Below are positions 45,780 through 56,159 of a DNA stretch of 64,000 bases, in pieces. Source of the stretch: Orychophragmus violaceus (taxonomy: Eukaryota; Streptophyta; Magnoliopsida; Brassicales; Brassicaceae); assembly GCA_030180135.1 (NCBI GenBank), contig CM058231.1, forward strand, positions 30,445,034-30,509,033, given 5' to 3'. Each line of letters opens with the position of its first letter. Position 1 is the stretch's first letter. The translations under genes and the position numbers were made by a program. The notes under the pieces were generated by a model. The model was given only the letters and a program-made list of their open reading frames with translations, searched no databases and was not told the origin of the DNA.

Positions 45780-46496
45780 CAATGTATAACAGAGTTAGAG
45801 AGCTGAAATAGTTACCAACGACTGATAATATCCACAATGAAAAAACGGCCTGAAACACAATGTGACACAAGTTTTCAATCCAAACAATCTTGAAATGAAA
45901 TTAATATTTCTGGAATATTAAGGCGCATGTATATACCAAAACTAGGAGTCTGAAGTCTGTTCCACTTGAAATATCATACAATTTGATGATGAACCAGTTT
46001 ATCTTGTCTAACAAGACCTCCAAGTTGATTCCAAAATATTTAGATCGTCAATACTTGGTGGTTGCCTGCAAGAAATGGCGTGTTCTTTGAGTACTCGGTT
46101 CCATAAACAAGAATCAAAGTGTTAATGTTTTTACCTCTGGATTAGTTCTGAAGAGCCAATGTACGACCAAATGAGGAATATGAAGATGGAGATCAAGAGT
46201 ATCTGGCAGAGGAAAGTGATGAAAGGATACTCAACCACTTCGAACAAGAACCAATCAATGTGAAATCCGCCAAGATTGTTCCTGATTCTTTCTTGTTTTT
46301 CCAGAACATTATATCAGCAACTACAACATTTCAAGATAAAACCTGGTTCATATAGGAAGATTATAGAACACAAATGAATGTAACTAAAGAAAGATATATG
46401 TTACAGTGTCCTCCTCCTAGATTGTGGTACAGAGATCTTCGTCTTCTCAATGAAGAAGCTCCATGTTCATCACTTTCAGACAGGTTAATGGCCATG
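45780..46496 (-). pseudogene. Reticulon-like (RTNLB) gene, broken and truncated
   Basis: Four minus-strand exons with clean splice sites: 46496-46405, 46320-46135, 46065-45937 and 45849-45780. The reading has LYHNLGGGH, then ADIMFWKNKKESGTILADF, then FLFEVVEYPFITFLCQILL with IFIFLIWSYIGSSELI, then WFIIKLYDISSGTDFRLL, and last AVFSLWILSVVGNYFSSLTL. This is the plant reticulon domain: two long hairpin membrane segments of the tubular ER. A 1-bp deletion near 46255 (a Trp codon) and another near 46018 break the frame. The final exon is missing, because a copia LTR begins 68 bases into the last intron. The family is certain; which member is not, though position beside a DUF1218 gene recalls AT1G68230. 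Confidence 0.85.
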
Positions 46497-47135
46497 ATTG
46501 TTTCGGTTTCGCGCTTTATGGTTAACAACAGTAGCCTTTTTGTTAGCTTAGCTCTAAGATTCAAATGTTTTTATAGATAAGAAAGGACTTGTTCTTGGAT
46601 TCATAAAGAAGAAATAGATTTGAGAAAAAGGGAAAGGTAGCATGTTGCAAATCTCATCTTTTTATTTTATTGCACAAGTAAAGTAACTGTAATACCTTGT
46701 GAGGAATCCTTCATTACTTGTACTAGAGATGAAAAATGTATTCGAAAAAGCTATTAGCATTTTGATCATAGCTCTTTGTTTAAACTCTTTCTCTCTCTTT
46801 TTTTTTTTTTTTAACAACAACTCTTTCTCATACAAGTATATTCCAAGCTGAGGCTAGACATGTTTTTAATGGGCCTAATAATAAGCCTAATAATGGGCCT
46901 AACGGTTTACGCCAAGCCCATTTATAAACCTGATTGTTAACATCCCTATATAGCGTGGTCAAGTGGGAAGCTAAGATGATGAGAAGCCAAGTTCCTCATA
47001 AACAGACATACATAAGCCAACAAACATTACATCTGAGAATACATGTTTATATGAACAATTATAACAACACAACATTTTATATAGTTTATACCCGTCTTAA
47101 AAAGCATACCTATCATAAGACGAAACAGGTATTGG
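46497..47135. other. Spacer between the two minus-strand host genes
   Basis: Contains the likely promoter of the reticulon-like gene and the 3' untranslated part of the DUF1218 gene. It has a T14 run near 46800 and a GGGCCTAATAATA-type repeat at about 46877-46905. No gene is recognised. Confidence 0.5.
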
Positions 47136-48414
47136 TTAAACCTTGTCGAAGTCTGTGTTCTGTTGCTTTGGAGCATCTGCAGGAGTAGTCATGCCGATCC
47201 CATCGTTGTGATGCTTCTCCCATCCACCAGTGTCAGCCTTAGAATGAGCCAAGTAGTAAAGAATGGTTGCAATCAAAGACATGAGAGTCAGAGCAGCTCC
47301 AGCAGCAAAGACTCCAACGGGTAAGATGGCACACGAAAGCTCTTTTCCTTGGTAGATGCCTTTACTTTTGGTGTGGTAAGCGTTCCTCGCTGATCCAGCC
47401 AACAAGCACGCCTCAGCACCTAAAAAGCTTACCCTGTGAAGTAGCCGATTATAAGCACAATATGAAATGATTAAGACGAAACTACTCAAAGATAGACAGA
47501 GATCAACTACCTAGTCATTATTGTCGTAAGGCTCTTATAGAATCGACATAGTTTGGTTAGATCACAGATTGTGTGCAACCAAATAAGCCTACATGCTACA
47601 CCTATCGATTTTCTGCGAAAGAGTAATCTGCCTATCGAGCTATTCATAAGGCACACGAATTTAAGTTTGCAACAAAGTGACTTTTAAATCATTATCTTAG
47701 CTACATACATATCTGGAAGACTTTATCAAAACAAGCCATTGAATAAAAAAGAAGTTGCCTTTTTCGCTTCAAAGTTGAAACCCATGAATATACAATCAAA
47801 ATCATATACAACTTTCTCTTAGCTCAGATTCAAAATAGAAGAAACTATCAGCTCCTCAAAGTTCAAATTTTTAACTTTATTTATGACTTGCAATGGCAAT
47901 CAAGAGACCTAATCAAGATTTGAAACACAAACTATCCTTTATATATCATTCTATTTCAAATCTTGGTTAAGCCTGAATCTGCTTAAATTCAACACAAAAG
48001 GAAATCGAAAATTAGAGAGCAAAGGGTTTACATCTTACCAAGAGACAACGAAGAAGACAGTAGCCCAGACAGTGTAAGAAGTACCAGTAACAAGACCCTT
48101 TCCGAAGCAGAGACACTTTGTAACGCCGTTAACCACCGCTTGGCTAACAAGAAGCAGCCCAAACGCCGACATACCGTACACCGTCGCCGCCTCTGTTCCG
48201 TACATACAGAAAGTCTTCTCATCGTACTGATCCGGCACAGCCACAGCCTGTACAAAAGAGATACAAGAAATGATAAATCGAAGAAAAGGAAACAAAAATA
48301 GAAAGAGAGACAGAATAGTACGGTGCTACGGCGTCGTTCAGCGCCGAAGGCGAAAACGAAAGCAAGGAGGTCAAGGGCAGTGACGACGGCGAGAATGGGA
48401 ACGGAAACCGCCAT
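47136..48414 (-). CDS. DUF1218 family four-pass membrane protein
   Basis: Three exons on the minus strand (48414-48322, 48247-48039, 47433-47136) with GT-AG introns join to 600 nt, giving 199 residues. The N-terminal hydrophobic segment (VSVPILAVVTALDLLAFVFA) is followed by AERRRS. Three more membrane segments lie near residues 53-73, 86-101 and 136-160. Cysteines at 45, 76, 78, 110 and 135 and the stretch GAEACLLAGSARNAYHTK fit the plant DUF1218 family. The C-terminus is hydrophilic. Some members (MWL1/2, from memory) influence lignin in secondary cell walls; others are uncharacterised, so no function is claimed. The frame is intact and this is the only host gene here that looks functional. 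A homolog next to a reticulon gene in A. thaliana (AT1G68220) is the likely counterpart. Confidence 0.92.
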
Positions 48415-48717
48415 TGATTTCGTTCTCTGCTCTCTTTTTTTTCTCCTCTTTACTCTTTTGTCTTTTTCTTTAGAGCTTTGGTCAAGTGTGAAGAGACACT
48501 AAAGTGTCTTGATATTTATTTGGACTTAAATGTCAAAGTGTCTTCATCATTACCAGCTTCGGTATGTAATCATCCAACAACACCATTTGTCATTTGCTGG
48601 GTTATTAATCTTTGATTTGTAGTATTATAATAGATCATAACGGTTGACCAAAAAAAAAAAAAATAGATCATAACGAAAAAAATGTAACAAGATGAAGAAA
48701 AGATTATTCAGGTCGTT
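48415..48717 (-). promoter_or_regulatory. Upstream region of the DUF1218 gene
   Basis: On the minus strand, a TATA-like CAAATAAATATC lies about 100 bases before the ATG, followed by a purine-rich leader with AAAGAGAGCAGAGAACG. An A-run at 48649-48662 lies further up. The assignments are by position only. Confidence 0.4.
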
Positions 48718-48852
48718 TTAGGTAGGCCTTCCCTTTTGGCAAAGATCAATATGCTCAGCCGGAATAGCTGGATCACGGCTAACCTCGTCGGCCCCACCGT
48801 TTGTCCTTTTACCGGTGATAGCAAGTCCCGGTCGCCAGCCAATGCCATCCAT
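48718..48852 (-). CDS. Possible small ORF or gene fragment, 44 aa
   Basis: From the ATG at 48852 to the TAA at 48718 the minus strand is open, and its base composition is more GC-rich than its surroundings. The peptide has DGIGWRPGLAITGKRTNGGA and then EVSRDPAIPAEHIDLCQK. I do not recognise it. It may be the last exon of a larger gene, a fragment, or chance. Confidence 0.25.
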   Translation of the reverse strand: MDGIGWRPGLAITGKRTNGGADEVSRDPAIPAEHIDLCQKGRPT

Positions 48853-49133
48853 CAGCGTGTAAAAACATATAAAACTTAGCCCGTGTTAGGTTTAGGCCCA
48901 TTTCAAAACTAGTTTATCAAATTGCTCATTATAATGGTAGTGAACACTACTTTACTTTTGTCTATAACTACCTGTCTTCACCCCACCCCACACACACACG
49001 CAGAAGCGGAAGTTTGTCTGTCGTCTAGTCTTGTAAAGCTTTACTTGTTCCTACCTATAGCGTAGAGTTTGGAATTGAAGGAGAATGCAAAGTCATGCCA
49101 GTTTAGACAAATCCATAAAGTTCCATTAGTTAG
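48853..49133. other. Intergenic DNA left of Tat2
   Basis: Includes a CACCCCACCCCACACACACACG stretch near 48980-49001. No gene seen. The last five bases, GTTAG, are the presumed Tat2 target duplication; the partner is outside the window. Confidence 0.45.
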
Positions 49134-49769
49134 TGTTATATATGGGTTTAGCACCCATCCACTTAGCAGGGCTCAATACTTATTCTCTGGACAAAAGTCG
49201 GTCCAACAGAAACAAAACTCGGTCCAACAAACAAGAGGCCCGAACAAAGGTATTCATCTAAAAACCGAACTCGTCACCAACGGCTCGGCTCGGCTCATAG
49301 ACTATCCTCTCCTCGGCTCGGCTCGCGGTCTCGGATCAGCTCGGTTCCACTAACAGACAAAGATGACCTCGGCTTGGCCCATCTCGTCATTAAGTACGGC
49401 CTATCCGCACGAGCTCGACAAGGAGTCAACGGCCTGTAAAAAGTATGACCGTATTTTACTATAAATAGGAGTCGCAATTGTACATAAATGCAACTTTTTG
49501 GGATTTGTGCACTTCTCACTACTCTCTCTCTCTCTCTCTACAGTTAATACTTCCCGAATTGTAACTCGAGCTCGTCTCTTGACTTGCTCGGACTCTCTTT
49601 TACATCTAATCAAAAACACGCTCGTTACCGAGCAGCTCACTCTCTCCTATTCGTTCACGAACTTAATCAGTTCCTCTCTAAGACAAACTTTAACCCACGA
49701 ATCCTCGAGCAAGTCAGCTCTCCCGAGCAAGACGAGCATTTAACCTTTGTGACGAACTTGGTTATCACA
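49134..49769 (+). repeat. Tat2 5' LTR
   Basis: TGTTATATATGGG to GGTTATCACA, 636 bp, with ACTATAAATAGGAGTC conserved at about 49459-49474. It is more diverged from the Tat1 LTRs than they are from each other. Confidence 0.9.
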
Positions 49770-49770
49770 A

Positions 49771-49789
49771 TTGGCGCCGTCTGTAGGGA
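49771..49789 (+). promoter_or_regulatory. Tat2 primer binding site
   Basis: TTGGCGCCGTCTGTAGGGA one base after the LTR. Confidence 0.82.
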
Positions 49790-49825
49790 ATTAAAGTTTT
49801 TCTTCACTAACGGACAAGTTCGACA

Positions 49826-51862
49826 ATGACAGGACCCACGCCGATCAAGGATTTCATCATCGTACCAGACAAATCAGGTTCGGGCACGACCTCGCAAGCA
49901 AAGGGTCAACCCGACAAGACTCACCACGTTTCTCAGGTAACCAACCCGATCGTCCAGCCGCCGAACACAGAAATACCCCCAAGGACCGATCAAGCTCGGC
50001 AATTTAGAGATGACCAATCCAACGAGCAGGACATGTCCGTCCTACTAAAGGCTCTAATGACTCAAGTGGACGAACTGTCCCGAGGAAGCAACACACGTTT
50101 TGATCAGCTCGTCACAGCACAAGCACTTTGCCAAGGGAAAATTAGCGACCAACAAGCATCAGGCCAACAGTCATCTGCGCCTCGCATGAACTCCATACCA
50201 CGCCTTCAACGTACCTTGTTTGAGGAATCGCCGACCACGAACGCTGGACAAGGAGGACGAGCATTCTCCCATCCTTCGGGTCAGCAAACCGAAGAGACCG
50301 ACGATCAACATCCCATCACTAAAATCCCGAACAGCTCAGCATACGATGCTTATAGAAACAGCGAGATCGAGGACCTGAAGTTAATGCTGAAGAATATGAC
50401 GTCAAAGGTCTATCAAGCTATCAGCTCGGCACCCAAGATCGACCGCGTGCTCGAAGAAACCCAAAACACTCCTTTCACTCGCCGGCTCATGGATATCCAA
50501 GTCGAGCATCCAACTTCAGCAAGTAAGATCAAGATGATGACATATGACGGAAAATCCGACCCAAGGGAATTTCTGACAGCCTTCCGTATTGCAATGGGAC
50601 GAACAAAGTTCAGTCTCGGAGAGCGTAATGCAGGATTCTGCCAACTGTTCGTCGAACACCTAACCGGCTCCTCTTTAGATTGATTCTCTCTCTTAGGACC
50701 GAACTCAATCGATGGCTATCAAGATCTAATGCATGCATTCCTCAAGCACTACTCGATGTACATACATGAAGAAGTATCTAACGTCGACCTCTGGGCCATC
50801 TCGCAAGGACCGAAGGAGAGTCTTCGGTCATACATCACCCGCTTCATGAGCATCCTCGCTAAGATCTCAATCACCGACAGTGAAGGTCTGCCCGCACTGA
50901 GGAACGATCTATGGTAAGAATCAAGCTTCCGCGAAGAGTTAAATAAAAACAAGCCGAGCTCGCTCGAAGATGCGCTCCACCGAGCAACAATCTTCATCGA
51001 CCTCGAAGAAGAAAAGGAAACCTTTGCAAAAAATTTCGGACCAAAGAACTCCAACACGAATGAAAAAGCAGAGAAAAGCATCGAACAGTACGGGCCGCGC
51101 CAACACTACGATCAAGACTACAAAAGGACGAAGGAGGACGATATCGCAAGAAAAGGAAAATCGTCCTACTATGTCAGCGATCAATCGCAGGACTACCAGC
51201 AAGAATAAGAGCGACCCTCCCAAGGCCATCGCCAAGATCGCCCACCTCAAGACCATTAGAAGGACCGCCCGCCCTAAGGTTATCAAGATCAAAGTCAAGG
51301 CAAGCCGTGGAACAATAAATTCGTTCGAGGCGACAAGAGCAAGCTTTTTTGCGACTATCATCAACTAGCAGGTCACGGTACTGTCGAGTGAAGAAACCTT
51401 CAAGCTCTCCTTTACGCTGATTATCAAAAGGACGGCAAGAAGCTAATGCTAAACCGCAACCAACCTCCCCCGGAGCAGATCAATCAGGTGTCGCATCCGA
51501 AGAATGAAGCCGAACGCTTCAAACTCGTTCAAGAAGAGAGGAAGAAGCAATTAACCTTTGCTGAGGAAATCGAGCAGATAGACGCGAACACAGCAGCTGC
51601 AAACAAGCGAGCTCATGACGAGGAGGATAAGAAAGGAACACCCCCACTGAGAAGACGCATAAACATGATAATGGGAGGATTACCACTGGTCAACGACTCG
51701 GTACGGTCAATCAAGGAATATGAACGCCGAGCAGCGACTCATCATCAATGGGAAAGAAACAGTGGCGACGATCTCAAGAACGGCAGTGACATCACCTTCA
51801 CCGACCAAAATGGAGAAGGGGTAGACCGACCACACAACGATCCACTTGTTCAATGCGCATAG
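49826..51862 (+). pseudogene. Tat2 gag
   Basis: Open from the ATG at 49826 to a TGA at 50681, exactly where Tat1 has the Trp codon of LDWFSRL, so this is a single nonsense change. The same frame continues with YQDLMHAFLKHYSMYI and further stops (50916, 51207, 51258 and others) to 51862. The zinc motif is CDYHQLAGHGTVE followed by a stop in place of the last Cys. An N-terminal coiled stretch and the retrotrans_gag core match Tat1. Confidence 0.88.
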
Positions 51863-54800
51863 GAGACTGCGAAGTCTCCAAGATCTTAGTCGACACCGGA
51901 AGCTCGGTTGACCTAATCTTCAAAGAAACGTTACAATGCATGGAGCTCAGTAACTATCGTATCAAGCCATCTGCAAAGCCGTTAACAGGGTTCTACGGTG
52001 ATTCGATCACCACGATCGGGACGATCAAGCTCCCCGTCTACGTCGGCAGAATATCCAAGCTCATCAAGTTCGTGGTCGTCGACCGAACAGCAATATACAA
52101 TGTCATCCTCGGAACACCATGGATACACAAGATGAGAGCGGTCCCGTTAACCTACCATCAATGCGTCAAGTTCCCTACACCGTTCGGTGTCTTTACCTTA
52201 TGTGGCGACCAGCGGATCTCCCGAACATGCTTCCGCATCGAGCATAAGCTACGCCATAAGTCGCAGGCTTACCTAGTTTCCGAGCCACGAATCGAGCTGC
52301 CACCGCCCAACCGACCACAGAAGGATGATGTCGTTCAAATCAACATCGACATCAGCGATCCCGAACGTTGCGTGGGCATAGGAGCTGACCTTCGCGAAGA
52401 TCTGCGAGATAGGCTCGTAGAATTCCTCAAGGAAAACGCCACAACCTTCGCCTGAACCACCAGCGATATGACTGGAGTCGACCCGTCAATCGCATGCCAC
52501 GAGCTGCACGTTGACCCAGTGTTCAAACCGATCAAGCAAAAAAGAAGGAAGCTCGGCCCCGAACGTGCCAAAGCTGTGAATGACGAAGTAGAGAGACTCT
52601 CAAAGGCAGGCTCGATCACCGAAGTGAAGTATCCAGACTGGATGGCAAACCCAGTAGTAGTCAGAAAGAAGAATGGCAAATGGCGAGTGTGCGTTGACTT
52701 CACCGATCTCAACAAAGCATGCCCCAAGGACAGCTTCCCTCTACCGCACATCGACCAGCTCGTCGAAGCAACCGCCAGACACGATCTATTGTCGTTCATG
52801 GACGCCTTCGCAGGATACAACCAAATCATGATGCATCCCGAAGATCGCGAGAAGACCTCATTTATTACCGACCGTGGCACCTACTGTTACAAGGTGATGC
52901 CATTTGGACTCAAGAATACAGGGGCAACGTATCAGCTTCTAGTCAATCGCATGTTCGCGACCAACTCGGCAAAACGATGGAGGTCTATATCGACGACATG
53001 CTCGTCAAGTCCACCTCGGAAGATTACCACGTCAATCATCTGGCAACATGCTTCGCAGGCTTAAACAAGTACAACATGAAGTTAAACCCGACCAAGTGTA
53101 CTTTTGCAGTCACGTCGGGAGATTTCCTCGGTTACATTGTCACAAGGAGAGGGATCGAGGTAAATCCGAAGAAAATAACAGCTATTACTGAGCTCCCTTC
53201 CCCGAAAAACACCCGAGAAGTCCAATGGCTAACTGGACGAGTCGCAGCTCTAAATAGGCGCATCTCTCGATCAACCGACAAATGCCTACCATTCTACAAC
53301 CTCTTCTGAGCAAACAAGAAGTTCGAGTGGGACGCTTTTCAACAATTGAAGACCTACTTATCCACCCCGCCGATCCTAGCGAAGCCCGAGGAGGAAGAGA
53401 CGCTATACTTGTATATTTCCGTCTCCACTTTGGCAATAAGCAGTGTGCTCGTTCTAGACGATCGGGGTGACCAAAAGCCCATCTTCTACACAAGCAAAAT
53501 TTTCGATGACGCCGAGATGCTTAACAACACGCTCGAAAAACTCGTGCTCGCCGTCGTCGTCTCGGCAAGAAAGCTCCGACCCTATTTTCAGTCGCATTCG
53601 GTGATAGTTCTCACCAACCAACCAATCAGAACAATACTGCACAACCCAAGTCAATTGGGCAGGATCGCCAAGTGGGCAGTTGAACTCAGCGAATACGACA
53701 TCGAATATAAACCAAGAACCAGCACCAAGTCCCAGGTCCTAGCAGATTTCCTGATCGAGCTGCTACCCGAGCTCACCATAAGCGAAGATAAAACCCAAAA
53801 GGAGAAGTGGGTTTTATTTGTGGACGGCTCTTCATCCAGAAATGGTTCGGGGGTAGGAGTCAAACTGACATCCCCGACTGGAGAAATAATCGAGCAATCC
53901 TTCTGTCTCGCATTTCCAGCCTCCAACAACGAGGCCGAGTATGAAGCGCTGCTAGCCGGCTTACGGTTAGCCGAGGTGGTAGGAGCCAAACAAGTAGAAG
54001 TGTTCGCCGACTCCCAGCTCGTTGTGAATCAATACAACGGAGAATATGAAGCGAAAAACGAGCGCATGGATGCGTACCTGAAACTTGTCCATCAGATCAT
54101 CGCAAGAATCAGCTCGGTCACATTAACCAAGATTCTCCGAAGCGACAATTCATCCGCAGACGCCTTGGCCGCGCTAGCATCAACATCTGACCCCGATCTC
54201 AGGAGGATCATTCTAGTTGAATGCATAGCCCGACCAAGCATCTCCAACGACGAAGTACTCATCGTTACCGAAGAGGAAGAGGGACTGGACGACGCATACA
54301 AAACTAATGAAGAAGTTACCAAGATAGCAGCACCCGAACAAAGCGACTGGAGAGACGAGATAAAGAAATACATCCTCAACGGAAAGGTTCCCAACGACCA
54401 CTGGGCAGCTCGCAGGTTGAAAGCCCGATGCGCGCAATACGTGATAATGGAGGACAAGCTGTTTCGCTGGAGTGCATCCAAGGCCCTTCTACGGTGCATA
54501 CACGGACATGAGATCAAGTGGGTAACCGAGGAGACCCATGATGGAGCATGCAGAAATCACACAAGTGGCCGATCTCTCGCAGCCAAAATCAAGCGACAAT
54601 GCCACTTCTGGCCAACAATGATCGCCAACTGCGAAAGTTTCGTCCAGTGATGCGAGAAATGTCAAAGGCACGCACCAAGCATTCACCAGCCAGCTGAACT
54701 TCTCACGACCGCAGCCACGTCCTACCCTTTCATTTGATGGGCGATGAATATTGTGGGTCCGCTTCCAGCCTCACACCAAAAGAGATTCATCCTGATCATG

Positions 54801-55564
54801 ACCGACTACTGCACCAAATGGGTCGAGGCAGAATCTTATGCTAGGATCCACGACCTTGATGTTCAAAAGTTCGTATGGAAATACATCATCTGCTGCCACG
54901 GCGTCCCATATGAGATCGTGACCGACAACGGATCTCAATTCATTTCCAATCTTTTCGAAGGATTCTGCGCAAGGTGGAAGATCTGCCTTAGCAAGTCCAC
55001 CTGAGGTACCCGCAGGGAAATGGACAAGCCGAGGCGACGAACAAGACGATCATAGACGGACTTACAAAACTAATGGAGAGTAAGAAAGGCCTCTGGGCCG
55101 ACGAGCTTGACGGAGTCCTTTGGTCACACCAAACCACACCAAGGAACTCAATCGGAAAGACACCTTTCTCCCTCTCTCATGGGATGGAAGCCATGTCTCC
55201 TGCCGAGCTGAGCGTCCCGATGATCCGACTAAGAGCTAAACAACAACATGATCGTCGATCTTCTTGATCAGGTGGAAGAGCTATGCGACCGAGCGCTGGT
55301 GCGCCTGCAAAATTATCAACAACAGATTACTCGGCATTACAACAAGAATGTCAAGGGACGACGCTTCGTCGAGGGCGACCTCGTGCTACGCAAGGTGTTC
55401 AAAACACTCGTGAATACCGAGCAGGCAAGCTCGGCACCAATTGGGAAGGCACGTACATCATCTCCAAAGTAGTCAAGCCCGGCGTATACGAGCTAGTCAC
55501 GATGAAGGGAGAAGTCATTCCACGCTCGTGGAATGCGAACAAACTCAAGCGATACTACTATTAG
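51853..55564 (+). pseudogene. Tat2 pol (protease, RT, dual RNase H, integrase)
   Basis: A frameshift near 51850 opens the retropepsin frame (KILVDTGSSVDLIF). A TGA at 52453 follows, then RT from 52468, with a second frameshift near 52960. The catalytic box is intact here (YIDDM, 52986-53000). The RNase H pair (53346-54300) includes WVLFVDGSSSRNGSG and NNEAEYEALL. The integrase (54400-55564) has MNIVGP, TDNGSQF and GQAEATNK, with stops at 54648 and 54735 and frameshifts near 55000 and 55240. The TGA before WAM(D/N) is shared with Tat1. Confidence 0.9.
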
Positions 55565-56159
55565 GCCGAACAAGAAACACATAAGAACGACGTTACCGAG
55601 CATATGCTCAAAAAAAAACACCCGAGCTCGCTATACACGAGCTCGGAGTACTCCAATATGTAAAGTGAACTACGGTTGGCTTGATCCCCTTTCGGGGTAC
55701 GTAGGCAACCTCTCAGAAGGCTCAGCTATATCAATAAATAAATTTTATCAAGTACACTTGTCTATTTTCAATTACCCAAACAAATCGACATTATGGCCAA
55801 ATGCTCTAAGCCTCAATCCAAAGCGTGAAAGCCGGGCCCAGTTACCGCACAAGGACGATTGACAGAAAACATAAGCCGAACCTAATTTCGCACAACTGTC
55901 CTGGTCGAACCTACAGGATAAGCCGAGCACAATGCTCGCTCCTCCCTAACACTCTAACTTAACCCGAGCACACCGCTCGCCAATCGAACAAGCGAATATT
56001 GTGAAAGCCAAGTACGCGGAATTGAAAATATTAAGTACACAGAAAAGCCCGAGCAAAATTCATTAAACGAAATCCGAGCTTATATGATAAAAAAACATGC
56101 ATAAAAGCACGAGTCTGAACATACAACGGAGGCGGAAACAAGATTGCAAAATAAAACAC
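55565..56159 (+). other. Tat2 region between pol and the antisense gene
   Basis: Non-coding. Contains the string GGGGTACGTAGGCAACCTCTC (about 55695-55715), also present in Tat1 at 31065-31083, and repeats of the form AAGCCGGGCCCAGTT and CCGCACAAGGACGA that occur twice in Tat1 as well. Confidence 0.55.

Noticed and set aside
48028..48414. 128-codon unspliced reading of the DUF1218 locus
   Set aside because: It reads through intron 1 into the wrong frame. GT-AG splicing gives the conserved family sequence instead.
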